DNA of 64,000 nucleotides from JABSOG01 sp041583135. GTDB lineage: Bacteria; Pseudomonadota; Gammaproteobacteria; Enterobacterales; Alteromonadaceae. The stretch lies in the NCBI GenBank assembly GCA_041583135.1, contig JBFHGJ010000014.1:12395-76394 (forward strand), given 5' to 3'. The translations under genes were made by a program, and so were the position numbers. This document shows positions 34,539-43,451 of the stretch, in pieces. The notes under the pieces are model-generated. The model worked only from the letters and a program-made list of their open reading frames with translations, ran no database searches and was not told the origin of the DNA. How positions within the stretch are numbered: position 1 is the first letter of the stretch; every line of letters begins with the position of its first letter.

Positions 34539-35921
34539 ATGTTAGATAAGTTTGAGGCCGCGACAACGGCTTTCAGTAATTGGGCCTGGGGTAGTCAGTT
34601 GTTGATTTTGCTGGTCGGCGGCGGTTGTTTTTTCTTGCTTTACTCTCGGTTGGTTCCTCTACGTTATCTAAAGCATGGTGTCGATATTTTACGAGGCAAG
34701 TACGATGATAAATCGGCGCCGGGCGACATTAATCACTTTCAAGCGTTATCTAGTGCAATGGCCGGTACTGTTGGCATGGGCAATATTGCTGGCGTAGCCG
34801 TGGCCTTTGCCGCAGGCGGGCCAGGGGCGATATTTTGGATGTGGGTCAGTGCCCTTGTCGGCACCGCGACTAAGTTTTTTACCTGCTCTTTGGCGGTGAT
34901 GTATCGTGGTAAAGACTCTGAGGGCAATTTACAAGGTGGCCCGATGTATGTCATCACTGAAGGGTTGGGACAAAAATGGAAGCCGCTGGCAATGTTCTTT
35001 TGTATTGCCGCGATGTTTGGGGTTTTACCTATCTTTCAAACTAATCAGTTGGTGCAGGTGAGCCGTGATGTGATCTTTATTCCCAGTGGCCTGTTAAGTG
35101 CTGAGGGTGACCATTTCTTATTTAATCTTATCTTTGGCATTTCGTTAATGCTGTTTGTCGCCGGTGTAGTGCTTGGTGGTATTAAGCGTATCGGGGCGGT
35201 GGCATCGCGTATTGTGCCGCTGATGATTTTACTTTATATGCTTTGCGCTATTTATGTGATAGCGACCAACCTAGATGTGGTGCCCGGTTATTTGTGGAAG
35301 ATTGTCGAGCAGGCATTTAGTGGGCAAGCCGCTGCTGGTGGATTACTAGGCGTTATGATTTTAGGCATTCGCCGTGCTGCTTTTTCAAATGAGGCTGGTA
35401 TTGGGACAGAGGCCATGGCCCATGGTGCGGCAAAAACCAAAGAGCCGGTGCGAGAAGGACTGGTGGCAATGTTGGGGCCTATCATTGATACTATTATCGT
35501 TTGTACGGCAACGGCGATGATTATTATGATCTCTGGCGTGTGGCAGTCTTCGGATGCTTCGGGTATTACCTTAACAGTAGAGGCTTTTAATACCACTATG
35601 CCGGGCTTTGGTGTATATGCCTTGATGATCTGCGTGTTGTTTTTCAGTACCAGCACGATTTTCACTATGGCTTATTATGGCACCAAATGTTTTGGCTTTG
35701 TGTTCGGCGCCAAACACCAGTATCTCTATAACTATTTTTACCTCAGTATGATCATCTTAGGCGCGGTAGCATCACTTGATGCAGTGATCGGTCTAATTGA
35801 CGGCATGTATGCCATGATGGCGATACCGACGATGGTCTCAGCGCTGTTGTTGGCACCAAAAGTAATGGCGCAGGCAAAGATTTATTTTGCCAAGTTAGAG
35901 CAAGAAAAAGCAAAGCAATGA
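34539..35921 (+). CDS. Sodium:alanine/glycine symporter (AGCS family)
   Basis: 460-aa inner-membrane transporter with about 11 helices. The ATG at 34539 is chosen over the upstream TTG at 34521, though no strong ribosome binding site is seen. AGCS signatures are GTVGMGNIAGVAVAF, FWMWVSALVGTATKF, GGPMYVITEGLG and NEAGIGTEAMAHGAAKT. It should import alanine or glycine with Na+. It is monocistronic between pyrE and a pair of tandem GTGTCTGACACC repeats. Confidence 0.93.
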   Translation: MLDKFEAATTAFSNWAWGSQLLILLVGGGCFFLLYSRLVPLRYLKHGVDILRGKYDDKSAPGDINHFQALSSAMAGTVGMGNIAGVAVAFAAGGPGAIFWMWVSALVGTATKFFTCSLAVMYRGKDSEGNLQGGPMYVITEGLGQKWKPLAMFFCIAAMFGVLPIFQTNQLVQVSRDVIFIPSGLLSAEGDHFLFNLIFGISLMLFVAGVVLGGIKRIGAVASRIVPLMILLYMLCAIYVIATNLDVVPGYLWKIVEQAFSGQAAAGGLLGVMILGIRRAAFSNEAGIGTEAMAHGAAKTKEPVREGLVAMLGPIIDTIIVCTATAMIIMISGVWQSSDASGITLTVEAFNTTMPGFGVYALMICVLFFSTSTIFTMAYYGTKCFGFVFGAKHQYLYNYFYLSMIILGAVASLDAVIGLIDGMYAMMAIPTMVSALLLAPKVMAQAKIYFAKLEQEKAKQ

Positions 35922-35922
35922 T

Positions 35923-36008
35923 GTTCCTAATTTTTTAGTGTCTGACACCCAAGGTTTTCGGTAAAGGGTTGTGTTCCTAATATTTTGGTGTCTGACACCT
36001 AGGTTTTG
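35923..36008. repeat. Tandem pair of GTGTCTGACACC elements
   Basis: Two 36-bp direct copies offset by 50 bp: GTTCCTAAT(T/A)TTTT(A/G)GTG then TCTGACACC... The second copy contains the TAG stop of the histidine kinase gene (complement at 35999-36001), so the repeat reaches into that gene's end. It is the same word as at 10498-10558 and 19918-19984, but here in direct order. Confidence 0.7.
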
Positions 36009-37405
36009 AGGGGGAGGGTAATGGTGAATTTGGTGCCTTTGCCTTGCTCTGAGGCGACTGTTAGTGCGCCGCCGTGACTTTCAATAATGGTGTGGCAGAT
36101 GTGTAGTCCAAGGCCACTGCCGCTGCCAATTTCTTTAGTGGTGAAGAAGGGATCGAATACTTTGTCTATGTGTTCGGGTGCAATGCCGCTGCCGTTATCT
36201 TCAATGGTGATATTGACGTCTTTGCCATTTGCGCGGGTAGCGATGACGATTTGACCGTCTTTATCGATGGCTTGGCTGGCGTTGATCAGTAAGTTGAGTA
36301 TCACTTGAACCAAACGATTGCGCCAGCATGGCAGCAAAGGTAGGGAGACAAAATCTTTGATAATGTTGGCGTGATATTTGGTTTCATTTTTGCTGATGTT
36401 GATCGCTTGCTCTATTAGCTGATTAATGTCTTCTTCACTTTTTTGCGCCTGGCTCATGTGGGAGAAGTCTTTTAAGTCGGCCACAATGCCTTTGACTCGG
36501 GCGGTGCCGTTTAATGCCTCTTGCACCAGTTGGGGCATATCTTCGAGAATATAGGACAGTTCCTGTTGCTGTTTGTCCTGCTCAAACCGTTGTGTGAATG
36601 ACTTCAAAGTGGGATGGCACTTAGCCTCTGCCAGTAAGCTATCAAAGCTATGACACACTTTGACGATGGCATCGACATAGCCTTTTAAAACATCAAGGTT
36701 GGAGTGGACATAACCCATTGGGTTGTTGACTTCATGGGCAATACCGGCTGCGAGTTGGCCAATGGCGGCGAGCTTTTCCGATTGGATCAGTTGTGCGCGG
36801 GTATGGTTGAGTTCGGTTATCTTATCTTCGAGTTGTTGGTTTTGTTTGGCAATTTTTTCGGTGCGTACATCGACCAGCTGTTCAAGTTGGATCATCTTAA
36901 TTCCGGCCTGTTTGGCGGCATTCCATTTATGTATCATGGCATTGGCCATTTGCAGCGCTTCGACATCTTCGAAAGGCTTTTTTAAAATCAACAGGTTGTC
37001 TGAGTTTCCTAACCGCTCAAAGGTTTCTTGCCAGCTATGGTCGGAATAGGCGGTGCATAAAATCACCTGCAAATTGGGGTCTACCTGCCATAGTTGTTCT
37101 ACGGTTTCTATGCCGTCCCAACCCGGGGGCATTCTGACATCGATAAACGCCAGTGCGTATGGCGCTCGGGCATTACGGGCTTGACGAACTTTTTCTAGTG
37201 CCTCATTGCCACTGTATGCGTTGTCGAGTTCAAACGCGCTTTGCTTGGTCTGTGGTTTTGATATTTTCTGGCCAAACAACTCTGCTTCTAATTGACTGAG
37301 GTCTGATGTCGGCCGTTTGGCGAGTATCTTTTGAAAGTCTTGGTGGATGGCACGATTGTCATCGACTATCAGAATTCGGCGGTTATCAAAAGAGTCAGTC
37401 ATCAA
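35999..37405 (-). CDS. Receiver-histidine kinase hybrid protein
   Basis: 468 aa, soluble. The N-terminal receiver (residues 10-160) has DD at 15-16 (LIVDDNRAI), phosphoacceptor Asp89 (LAFIDVRMPPG) and Lys in LKKPFED. A coiled coil follows (EQLVDVRTEKIAKQNQQLED). HisKA has His224 (LAAGIAHEVNNPMGYV) and the HATPase has N-box LLINASQAI, DNGSGIAP and GSGLGLHICHTI. It overlaps the upstream kinase gene by 11 bases, so the two are co-translated and probably form one signalling chain. The stop codon lies in a dispersed repeat. Confidence 0.92.
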   Translation of the reverse strand: MMTDSFDNRRILIVDDNRAIHQDFQKILAKRPTSDLSQLEAELFGQKISKPQTKQSAFELDNAYSGNEALEKVRQARNARAPYALAFIDVRMPPGWDGIETVEQLWQVDPNLQVILCTAYSDHSWQETFERLGNSDNLLILKKPFEDVEALQMANAMIHKWNAAKQAGIKMIQLEQLVDVRTEKIAKQNQQLEDKITELNHTRAQLIQSEKLAAIGQLAAGIAHEVNNPMGYVHSNLDVLKGYVDAIVKVCHSFDSLLAEAKCHPTLKSFTQRFEQDKQQQELSYILEDMPQLVQEALNGTARVKGIVADLKDFSHMSQAQKSEEDINQLIEQAINISKNETKYHANIIKDFVSLPLLPCWRNRLVQVILNLLINASQAIDKDGQIVIATRANGKDVNITIEDNGSGIAPEHIDKVFDPFFTTKEIGSGSGLGLHICHTIIESHGGALTVASEQGKGTKFTITLPLKT

Positions 37406-38975
37406 AGTTCTCTGTGTCGTTGTTTGGGGTTCTCGGTGATGCCGCTTGGGGCAAGGTTAGAATAAAGCTGGCACCTTGCTGTTCACCTTGTGATTGCGCA
37501 GTGAGCTTGCCTTGCATTTGTCTAGCGGCCAATGCACAGCTATGCAGGCCAAAGCCGTGACCGTCGGCTTTGGTAGTATAGCCAAAGCTAAATAGCCTTT
37601 TCATCTGTGATTGGCTGATGCCAATGCCACTGTCTGTAATGATGACGGTGAGCCGTTGTTCGGCCAATTGGGCTTTAATGGTGAGAATGCGACGAGTTAT
37701 CTGCTTCATTGCCATGGCTTCATTGGCGTTACGAATAAGGTTCACCAGTATTTGCACTATTTTTGAGCGCTCGGAGGTGATTTCTATCACCGGGTCGTAT
37801 TGTCTGACAATGTCTACTTGGTTGTTTTCTAAAGAAACCGCATTGATGCTAAGGGCTTCTTCGATGAGTTTGGTAATATTGATGGTTTCGATAATACCGT
37901 GGCGACCTGCAAATTTTTGTTGTGAGCTGACGATTTCGGCGATGTGATTGATGTTTTGCTTGAGCGCATTGGTTTCACCGGTTTGGATTGCGTAGTTGTC
38001 TTCAAGTGTTGCGATGATGGCTTCAAGGTATTGCAGTAGTTGCGGTCCTTTACCTTGTGGGGCAAATAGTTCGCCGCGCTGCTGTGTTAACAGGTTGAGG
38101 GCACTTTTTAGCCCTTCAATCGGGTTGTTTTCGGCATTTTTACGTAGCACCCCAACGGATGTGTTGACGGAGGTCAGTACATTGCCGACGTTATGTAAAA
38201 TGGAAGTGGCTATTTCGGCGATGCCGGCTTGGCGCGAGGTATCTATCAGCTTTTGATTGAGCCGCCTAAGCCTGTCTTCATAGTTCTTCCGCTGGCTGAT
38301 GTCATGTAAGATCAAAATGTATTGGCGCTGTTGCCGAGTGGGGTTTAACTCGACACAACTGAGTTCAACCGGCTTTATTTTGTCACTGCAATAGGCGTCA
38401 ATTTCAATTTCGATACCTTGGTTGACTATCTGCTGAAACAGTCCGCCTTTGATATTGAGTCGTGGCAATATGTCGATGATTTTTTTGCCGATGAGCTGCT
38501 CGTTCGTTAAGTTAAACATTTGAGGCGTCGCGGCGTTGATCTCTTCAATAATGCCTTTGGTGCTAATGGTGATCAGTGACAGCGATACATGGTCGGTAAG
38601 TGCGCTGAGTCGTGAGGACAGCTGATCCAATCTCTCGGTAGAACCTAGCGAATGCTCTATTCTTTGGCTTAGTTGTTGGTATAGGTTATTGATATTGTTA
38701 TAGAGTTCTTCTGCTTCAGTGCAAAGCCCGGTCGCGTTAAACTGTAGTATTTTTCGACCGGTAGGGTCATTGTGACTGAGCTTAGCGAGTTGGCTAAGTG
38801 GCCTGCTTAAATGTCGTTGCAACCAAACATAACTGAGCCACACCAATAGTGCATAAGCACCCAGCCAATATATTGAGACGAGCTGGTTTCCCATCAGCAA
38901 CATCAGAACCAACGCACAGATAGCATTGAGCACGGCAAAGAGTCGCAAATAGTCGGAGCTGGAGAGTTTGGGCAT
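37395..38975 (-). CDS. Membrane PAS histidine kinase
   Basis: 526 aa. Two transmembrane helices near residues 8-28 and 33-50, then a HAMP-like linker, a PAS domain (ISTKGIIEEINAATPQMFNL), and a dimerisation helix with LHNVGNVLTSV carrying the phosphorylatable His in an unusual H-box (no E after H). The HATPase domain has NLIRNANEAM, ITDSGIGI and GHGFGLHSCALAARQM. It is the first gene of a two-kinase unit with the receiver-kinase downstream (11-bp overlap). It may phosphorylate that receiver; the signal is unknown. Confidence 0.9.
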   Translation of the reverse strand: MPKLSSSDYLRLFAVLNAICALVLMLLMGNQLVSIYWLGAYALLVWLSYVWLQRHLSRPLSQLAKLSHNDPTGRKILQFNATGLCTEAEELYNNINNLYQQLSQRIEHSLGSTERLDQLSSRLSALTDHVSLSLITISTKGIIEEINAATPQMFNLTNEQLIGKKIIDILPRLNIKGGLFQQIVNQGIEIEIDAYCSDKIKPVELSCVELNPTRQQRQYILILHDISQRKNYEDRLRRLNQKLIDTSRQAGIAEIATSILHNVGNVLTSVNTSVGVLRKNAENNPIEGLKSALNLLTQQRGELFAPQGKGPQLLQYLEAIIATLEDNYAIQTGETNALKQNINHIAEIVSSQQKFAGRHGIIETINITKLIEEALSINAVSLENNQVDIVRQYDPVIEITSERSKIVQILVNLIRNANEAMAMKQITRRILTIKAQLAEQRLTVIITDSGIGISQSQMKRLFSFGYTTKADGHGFGLHSCALAARQMQGKLTAQSQGEQQGASFILTLPQAASPRTPNNDTENFDD

Positions 38976-39118
38976 AAAGCTGGGAAAAAGTGATTGTCGT
39001 TTTAGTCGAGTATAGCGGGTATGTTTAGCTTTGTAACAATTTATAGATGACGGCTTTGTTGTTTTTCAGCTACCCTTAGGGTAATTCCTACATCCCCTAA
39101 TCGACAAGGATTTCTGTT

Positions 39119-40195
39119 ATGAAAACTTGTGCACAATTCGTGCAGGTACTCCTACTGTTTTGTTGTAGTTTTGGCGCTTTTGCACAACAAGGCATGCCAC
39201 CCGCTCCTGTGAATGTTGTTGAAGCACGTAACAGCAATATTTTTCCAACTTCTTGGATTGCCGGTGTGGTGGTGAGTCAAAATGATGCGAAGCTGGCAAC
39301 CGAAGTCAATGGCCGTTTGATTTATGTTGCCGAGGTCGGTGACATGGTGAAAAAAGGACAGAAGTTGGCGCAAATCGATGATCAGCTGTTGCGACTCGCT
39401 GTTGCCGAGCTTGAGGCTACGGTTGAAAGTGCACAATACAATTTACGCTTTTTGTCGGCAGAGGTTAAACGTAAAGAAAGCTTGGTGCAACAAAGTTTAT
39501 CTGCCCAAAATGACCTCGAGCAGACCCGCAATAGTCGCGACATGGCTAAAGCTCAATTGACGCAGGACAAGGCCCGTTTGGCGACTGCCAAAGCCCGTTT
39601 AGGCTATACCACTTTGCTTGCGCCTTTTGACGGTGTGGTGACTGCGAGGTTGAGCAACCTAGGCGAGGTGGTTGCCAGCGGTACAGAAGTGGTTCGCTTG
39701 GTCGAAACCGCCAATTTAGAAGTGACCGCTCAAGTGCCGATCACCGCCTCCGAGTTTATGAAAAAGGGGGCTGAGCTTGTCATTAAATCCCCATTAGGTG
39801 AGGCCCGCGCTACAGTCAAAGCGATTGTGCCAGTTGCCGATGAGCGCTCTCACTTGATGGAAGTGCGCTTGGCATTGGTCGGTACCAATTGGCCGGTAGG
39901 ATTAAACGTTCGAGTGGCTGTGCCAAATGGTCCTTCTGCCAGTCAATTGGTGGTGCCGCGTGATGCTGTGGTATTAAGACGCGGTGGCAATGCGGTGTTT
40001 CGTATCAATGATGAAAATCAAGCAGAGCGTGTTGTGGTTAGCCTTGGCGCTGCTGCCGGTGAGTTGATTGCGGTTTTAGGCGACCTTAAGCCGGGTGATA
40101 AAATTGTGATCCGTGGTGCTGAACGATTGCAGCCGGGACAGACGGTTGCAATTAAAGACAACAATGATGCGCTCGTATCGCTACAAAGACATTAG
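39119..40195 (+). CDS. RND efflux periplasmic adaptor
   Basis: 358-aa membrane-fusion protein. Signal peptide MKTCAQFVQVLLLFCCSFGAFA. Biotinyl-lipoyl-like halves (VNGRLIYVAEVGDMVKKGQ and GYTTLLAPFDGVVTARL) flank a helical hairpin (residues ~95-160). A beta-barrel (LEVTAQVPITASEF) and a membrane-proximal domain follow (VSLGAAAGELIAVLGDLKPG). It bridges the RND pump encoded 17 bp downstream to an outer-membrane channel, which is not in this window. Confidence 0.93.
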   Translation: MKTCAQFVQVLLLFCCSFGAFAQQGMPPAPVNVVEARNSNIFPTSWIAGVVVSQNDAKLATEVNGRLIYVAEVGDMVKKGQKLAQIDDQLLRLAVAELEATVESAQYNLRFLSAEVKRKESLVQQSLSAQNDLEQTRNSRDMAKAQLTQDKARLATAKARLGYTTLLAPFDGVVTARLSNLGEVVASGTEVVRLVETANLEVTAQVPITASEFMKKGAELVIKSPLGEARATVKAIVPVADERSHLMEVRLALVGTNWPVGLNVRVAVPNGPSASQLVVPRDAVVLRRGGNAVFRINDENQAERVVVSLGAAAGELIAVLGDLKPGDKIVIRGAERLQPGQTVAIKDNNDALVSLQRH

Positions 40196-40212
40196 TGGAA
40201 GGTGTTCGATAG

Positions 40213-43200
40213 ATGAAATTGACTCAACTTTCACTGGCTAATCCTACCGCCGTTATTGTTGGTATTTTACTGGTTGTGCTGTTTGGCCTGATCAGTGTTT
40301 TTCGCCTGCCGATACAGCTTACTCCCGATGTCAGCCAGCCGATGATAGTGATCAGTACCGGCTGGCGTGCCGCCGCTCCTGAGGAAATGGAAGCAGAGAT
40401 CATTGAACGTCAAGAAGACGTGCTCAAAGGCTTACAAGGCATTGAAAAGATGGAGTCTAGTGCAGGGGCCGGTAACGGCAGTATTACCTTGCGCTATCGT
40501 ACCGGCACCAATTTAGAACGGGCTTTGATTGATGTGATGAATGCGCTCAATCAAGTGCCAAGCTACCCGCCAGATGCGTCTGAACCGGTTATAGCCGTTG
40601 GCGGCAACACTACTTTTACGGCTATTGCTTGGTTTGCGTTAAAGCCGCTGCCCGGCAATGACCGTGATATTGTCAGTTATCAGGATTTTGTTGAAGAATC
40701 GATTCAACCAAAGTTGGAACGGGTTAAGGGTATTTCGCAAACCAATGCCTTTGGTGGGCTACCCAGTGAGATCCGTGTGACGTTCGACCCATACAAGGCG
40801 GCGAAGCTGGGGCTGGATCTGCCGTCGATTGCGGCGAAAGTTGGCGGTAACAATGATGTTTCCGGCGGTTTTGGCGAAGTGGGCAGACGCAAGTATACCA
40901 TTCGTTTTGAAGGGGCCTACGATATGGGGTCGCTCGATGAGATGATCCTTGACTGGCGTGACGGAGAGCCGGTATTACTCAAAGATGTGGCAAAGGTTGA
41001 ACTGCGTTTGAGTGACAGAACCGGCATCTTGACCTTAGACGGTGAACCGGCCATTGCCATGAATGCTCAGGTCGAGCAGGGTGTTAACGTTATTGAGGTT
41101 ATGGATGGCCTTAAATTGGCAATGCAGGAATTGAATGAAGGCACCTTAAAACGCAATGGTTTACAGCTGATCCAAATGTATGACGAGACCATTTATATTG
41201 GCCGTTCGATGGATTTGGTGCGCAATAACTTGCTGCTTGGGGTGATTTTGGCCATTGCCGTATTGTGGTGGTTCTTACGCAAGTTCAAAGCGACTTTGGT
41301 GGTGGCGGTGGCCATTCCGCTGTCATTGACCATTACATTTTTCGCTTTGTATGCCGCCGGTCGTACTTTGAATATTATTTCCATGGCGGGTCTTGCTTTC
41401 GCGGTGGGGATGGTGCTCGATGCTGCGATAGTGGTGCTTGAAAACATTGTAAGGCTCAGAGAGCAGGGCGAAAAGCCATCGTTTGCTGCGCTAACTGGTA
41501 CCAAGCAGGTGTGGGGGGCGTTGACGGCCTCTACTGTGACCACGGTGGCTATCTTCTTGCCCATTGCCTTTTTAGATGATGTGGCTGGGCAACTGTTTGC
41601 CGATTTGGCGATCACCATTGCGGTGTCGGTTGTGGCTTCTTTGCTGGTGGCTATCACGGTGTTGCCGATGGCGGCGACCAAACTGCTGGATAAGGTCTCT
41701 GATAAAGATAAGCATGAACACTGGTGGCAGGCCGCAACCAGAGGCATTATGAAGTTGACCTCGACCAAAGGTCGCAGACTGTTTTGGATCATCGGTTTGA
41801 TGAGTGTGTCGTTAACCGGCAGCTATTTGTTGATGCCTAAGCCTGATTATCTGCCAAAAGGGAATCAAAACGGTTTCCAAGCGTTTATTATGCCGCCGCC
41901 GGGGTTGAGTTATCCGGCTGCACGGCAGGAAATGTCGGATGTTATCAATGGCCGTCTAATGCCTTATTTAAGTGGTGAAAAACAGCCGCAGATTGAGCAC
42001 ACATGGATGGGTTTTTTCGGTACATTCGGCTTTATGGGAGGGCGTGCAACCAATGTCGATGATATCGACGCGATTATTACGACCATCAACACGCAAATTT
42101 TGCCGGGCTTCCCCGATACAATGGCGTTTGCTCAGCAATCGGAGATCTTTCAAAACCTAGGTGGTGGTCGGGTTATTGATATTGATATTCAGGCCAATGA
42201 CGTAGACGATATGCTGCATGCCGCTCAAGTTGGTTATGGGGTGGTGTCACAAGTTTTGCCGGGAGCGCAGATCAGACCTTCCCCCGGGTTATCGCTGGCT
42301 GAGCCGGAACTGAGATTTACCCCTGACGAACGTAAAATTGCTGAGGCCGGCTGGACCCGTAAGGATGTTTCGCGTATTTCGCAAACTTTGGGTACCGGTC
42401 TGTATGTCGGCGATTTCTTTAATGGTCAAAAGCGTTTGAATATCATTTTGCGCAGTGAAGAATGGGATACACCTGAAGAACTTGCCAGTATGCCGTTTTA
42501 CACGCCACAGGCCGGGGTGCAGCCATTTGGGGAGCTGGCAACATTGGAGCGCACTGCGGGTCCGAGCAATATTCGTCGCGTCGATAGGCGTCGTACCATT
42601 ACGCTGACGGTGACGCCGCCGCCGAATATGTCGCTTGACCAGACCCTTGAGATCATTAAACAAAAAGCTGAGCCAGCCATTTTGCAGGCGTTGCCAGAAG
42701 ATGGCAATGTGCGCTATCGCGGGACTGCCGAGGAACTGACCAAGGCCATCACCAACTTGAGCCAGAGCTTTATTTTGGCATTGATCATTTTATATTTATT
42801 GATGTCGGCGTTGTTCCGTTCATTTATGGATAGTTTCTTGGTGATCTTGACTATTCCTTTGGCGACGATTGGTGGTATCGGTTTGTTAAGATTGACTGGT
42901 TTGGTGATCTTTCAGCCGCTGGATCTACTGACCATGATAGGCTTTATCATTTTGCTGGGATTGGTGGTTAACAATGCCATCTTGTTGGTTTATCAGACTC
43001 GGGCTGCCGAACGAGAAGGGGCAAGCCGTCGCGAAGCCGTGGAGCAAGCCGTACGACTGCGGTTAAGGCCCATTTTGATGAGTACCCTGACCAGTATCTG
43101 TGGCATGTTGCCGCTGCTGTTGGTGCCGGGCGCCGGTGCTGAATTGTATCGCGGTATTGCTGCGGTGATTGTCGGTGGTATGTCGGTCAGTACGTTCTTT

Positions 43201-43287
43201 ACCTTGATATTCCTACCGAGCTTGATGCAATTTGGTCGTGCGCAAAAGGTGGATGCCGACGAAGCGGCAATTGCTGCTGCGACCTAG
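40213..43287 (+). CDS. RND efflux transporter permease
   Basis: 1024-aa proton-driven RND pump, hydrophobe/amphiphile class, with 12 helices. Duplicated layout: TM1 (AVIVGILLVVLFGLISVFRLP), a porter loop (residues ~40-330), TM2-6, a second loop (550-850), TM7-12. TM4 contains GMVLDAAIVVLENIVRLRE, where the Asp proton-relay motif lies. Substrates are unknown. It is the second gene of an operon with the adaptor; a strong terminator follows. No outer-membrane channel gene is nearby. Confidence 0.94.
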   Translation: MKLTQLSLANPTAVIVGILLVVLFGLISVFRLPIQLTPDVSQPMIVISTGWRAAAPEEMEAEIIERQEDVLKGLQGIEKMESSAGAGNGSITLRYRTGTNLERALIDVMNALNQVPSYPPDASEPVIAVGGNTTFTAIAWFALKPLPGNDRDIVSYQDFVEESIQPKLERVKGISQTNAFGGLPSEIRVTFDPYKAAKLGLDLPSIAAKVGGNNDVSGGFGEVGRRKYTIRFEGAYDMGSLDEMILDWRDGEPVLLKDVAKVELRLSDRTGILTLDGEPAIAMNAQVEQGVNVIEVMDGLKLAMQELNEGTLKRNGLQLIQMYDETIYIGRSMDLVRNNLLLGVILAIAVLWWFLRKFKATLVVAVAIPLSLTITFFALYAAGRTLNIISMAGLAFAVGMVLDAAIVVLENIVRLREQGEKPSFAALTGTKQVWGALTASTVTTVAIFLPIAFLDDVAGQLFADLAITIAVSVVASLLVAITVLPMAATKLLDKVSDKDKHEHWWQAATRGIMKLTSTKGRRLFWIIGLMSVSLTGSYLLMPKPDYLPKGNQNGFQAFIMPPPGLSYPAARQEMSDVINGRLMPYLSGEKQPQIEHTWMGFFGTFGFMGGRATNVDDIDAIITTINTQILPGFPDTMAFAQQSEIFQNLGGGRVIDIDIQANDVDDMLHAAQVGYGVVSQVLPGAQIRPSPGLSLAEPELRFTPDERKIAEAGWTRKDVSRISQTLGTGLYVGDFFNGQKRLNIILRSEEWDTPEELASMPFYTPQAGVQPFGELATLERTAGPSNIRRVDRRRTITLTVTPPPNMSLDQTLEIIKQKAEPAILQALPEDGNVRYRGTAEELTKAITNLSQSFILALIILYLLMSALFRSFMDSFLVILTIPLATIGGIGLLRLTGLVIFQPLDLLTMIGFIILLGLVVNNAILLVYQTRAAEREGASRREAVEQAVRLRLRPILMSTLTSICGMLPLLLVPGAGAELYRGIAAVIVGGMSVSTFFTLIFLPSLMQFGRAQKVDADEAAIAAAT

Positions 43288-43310
43288 GCTTTCGCTGGTA
43301 GAAATATTAA

Positions 43311-43347
43311 AAGGCCCGCACTGTGTTGCTACAGTACGGGCCTTTTT
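43311..43347 (+). terminator. Rho-independent terminator after the RND operon
   Basis: AAGGCCCG (43311-43318) pairs with CGGGCCTT (43337-43344), with inner ACTGT/ACAGT, followed by TTTTT. A-rich bases precede the left arm, so it can also end the convergent aminotransferase transcript. Confidence 0.85.
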
Positions 43348-43451
43348 ATGTACAGGATGTACAGCGCACAGATGTTGCTCCCTGCAACATTCTGTATTTT
43401 CCACATTTTCTGTGGGTCATTCAGTCGGTGTCGGCGACTTGGTAGGCGATT

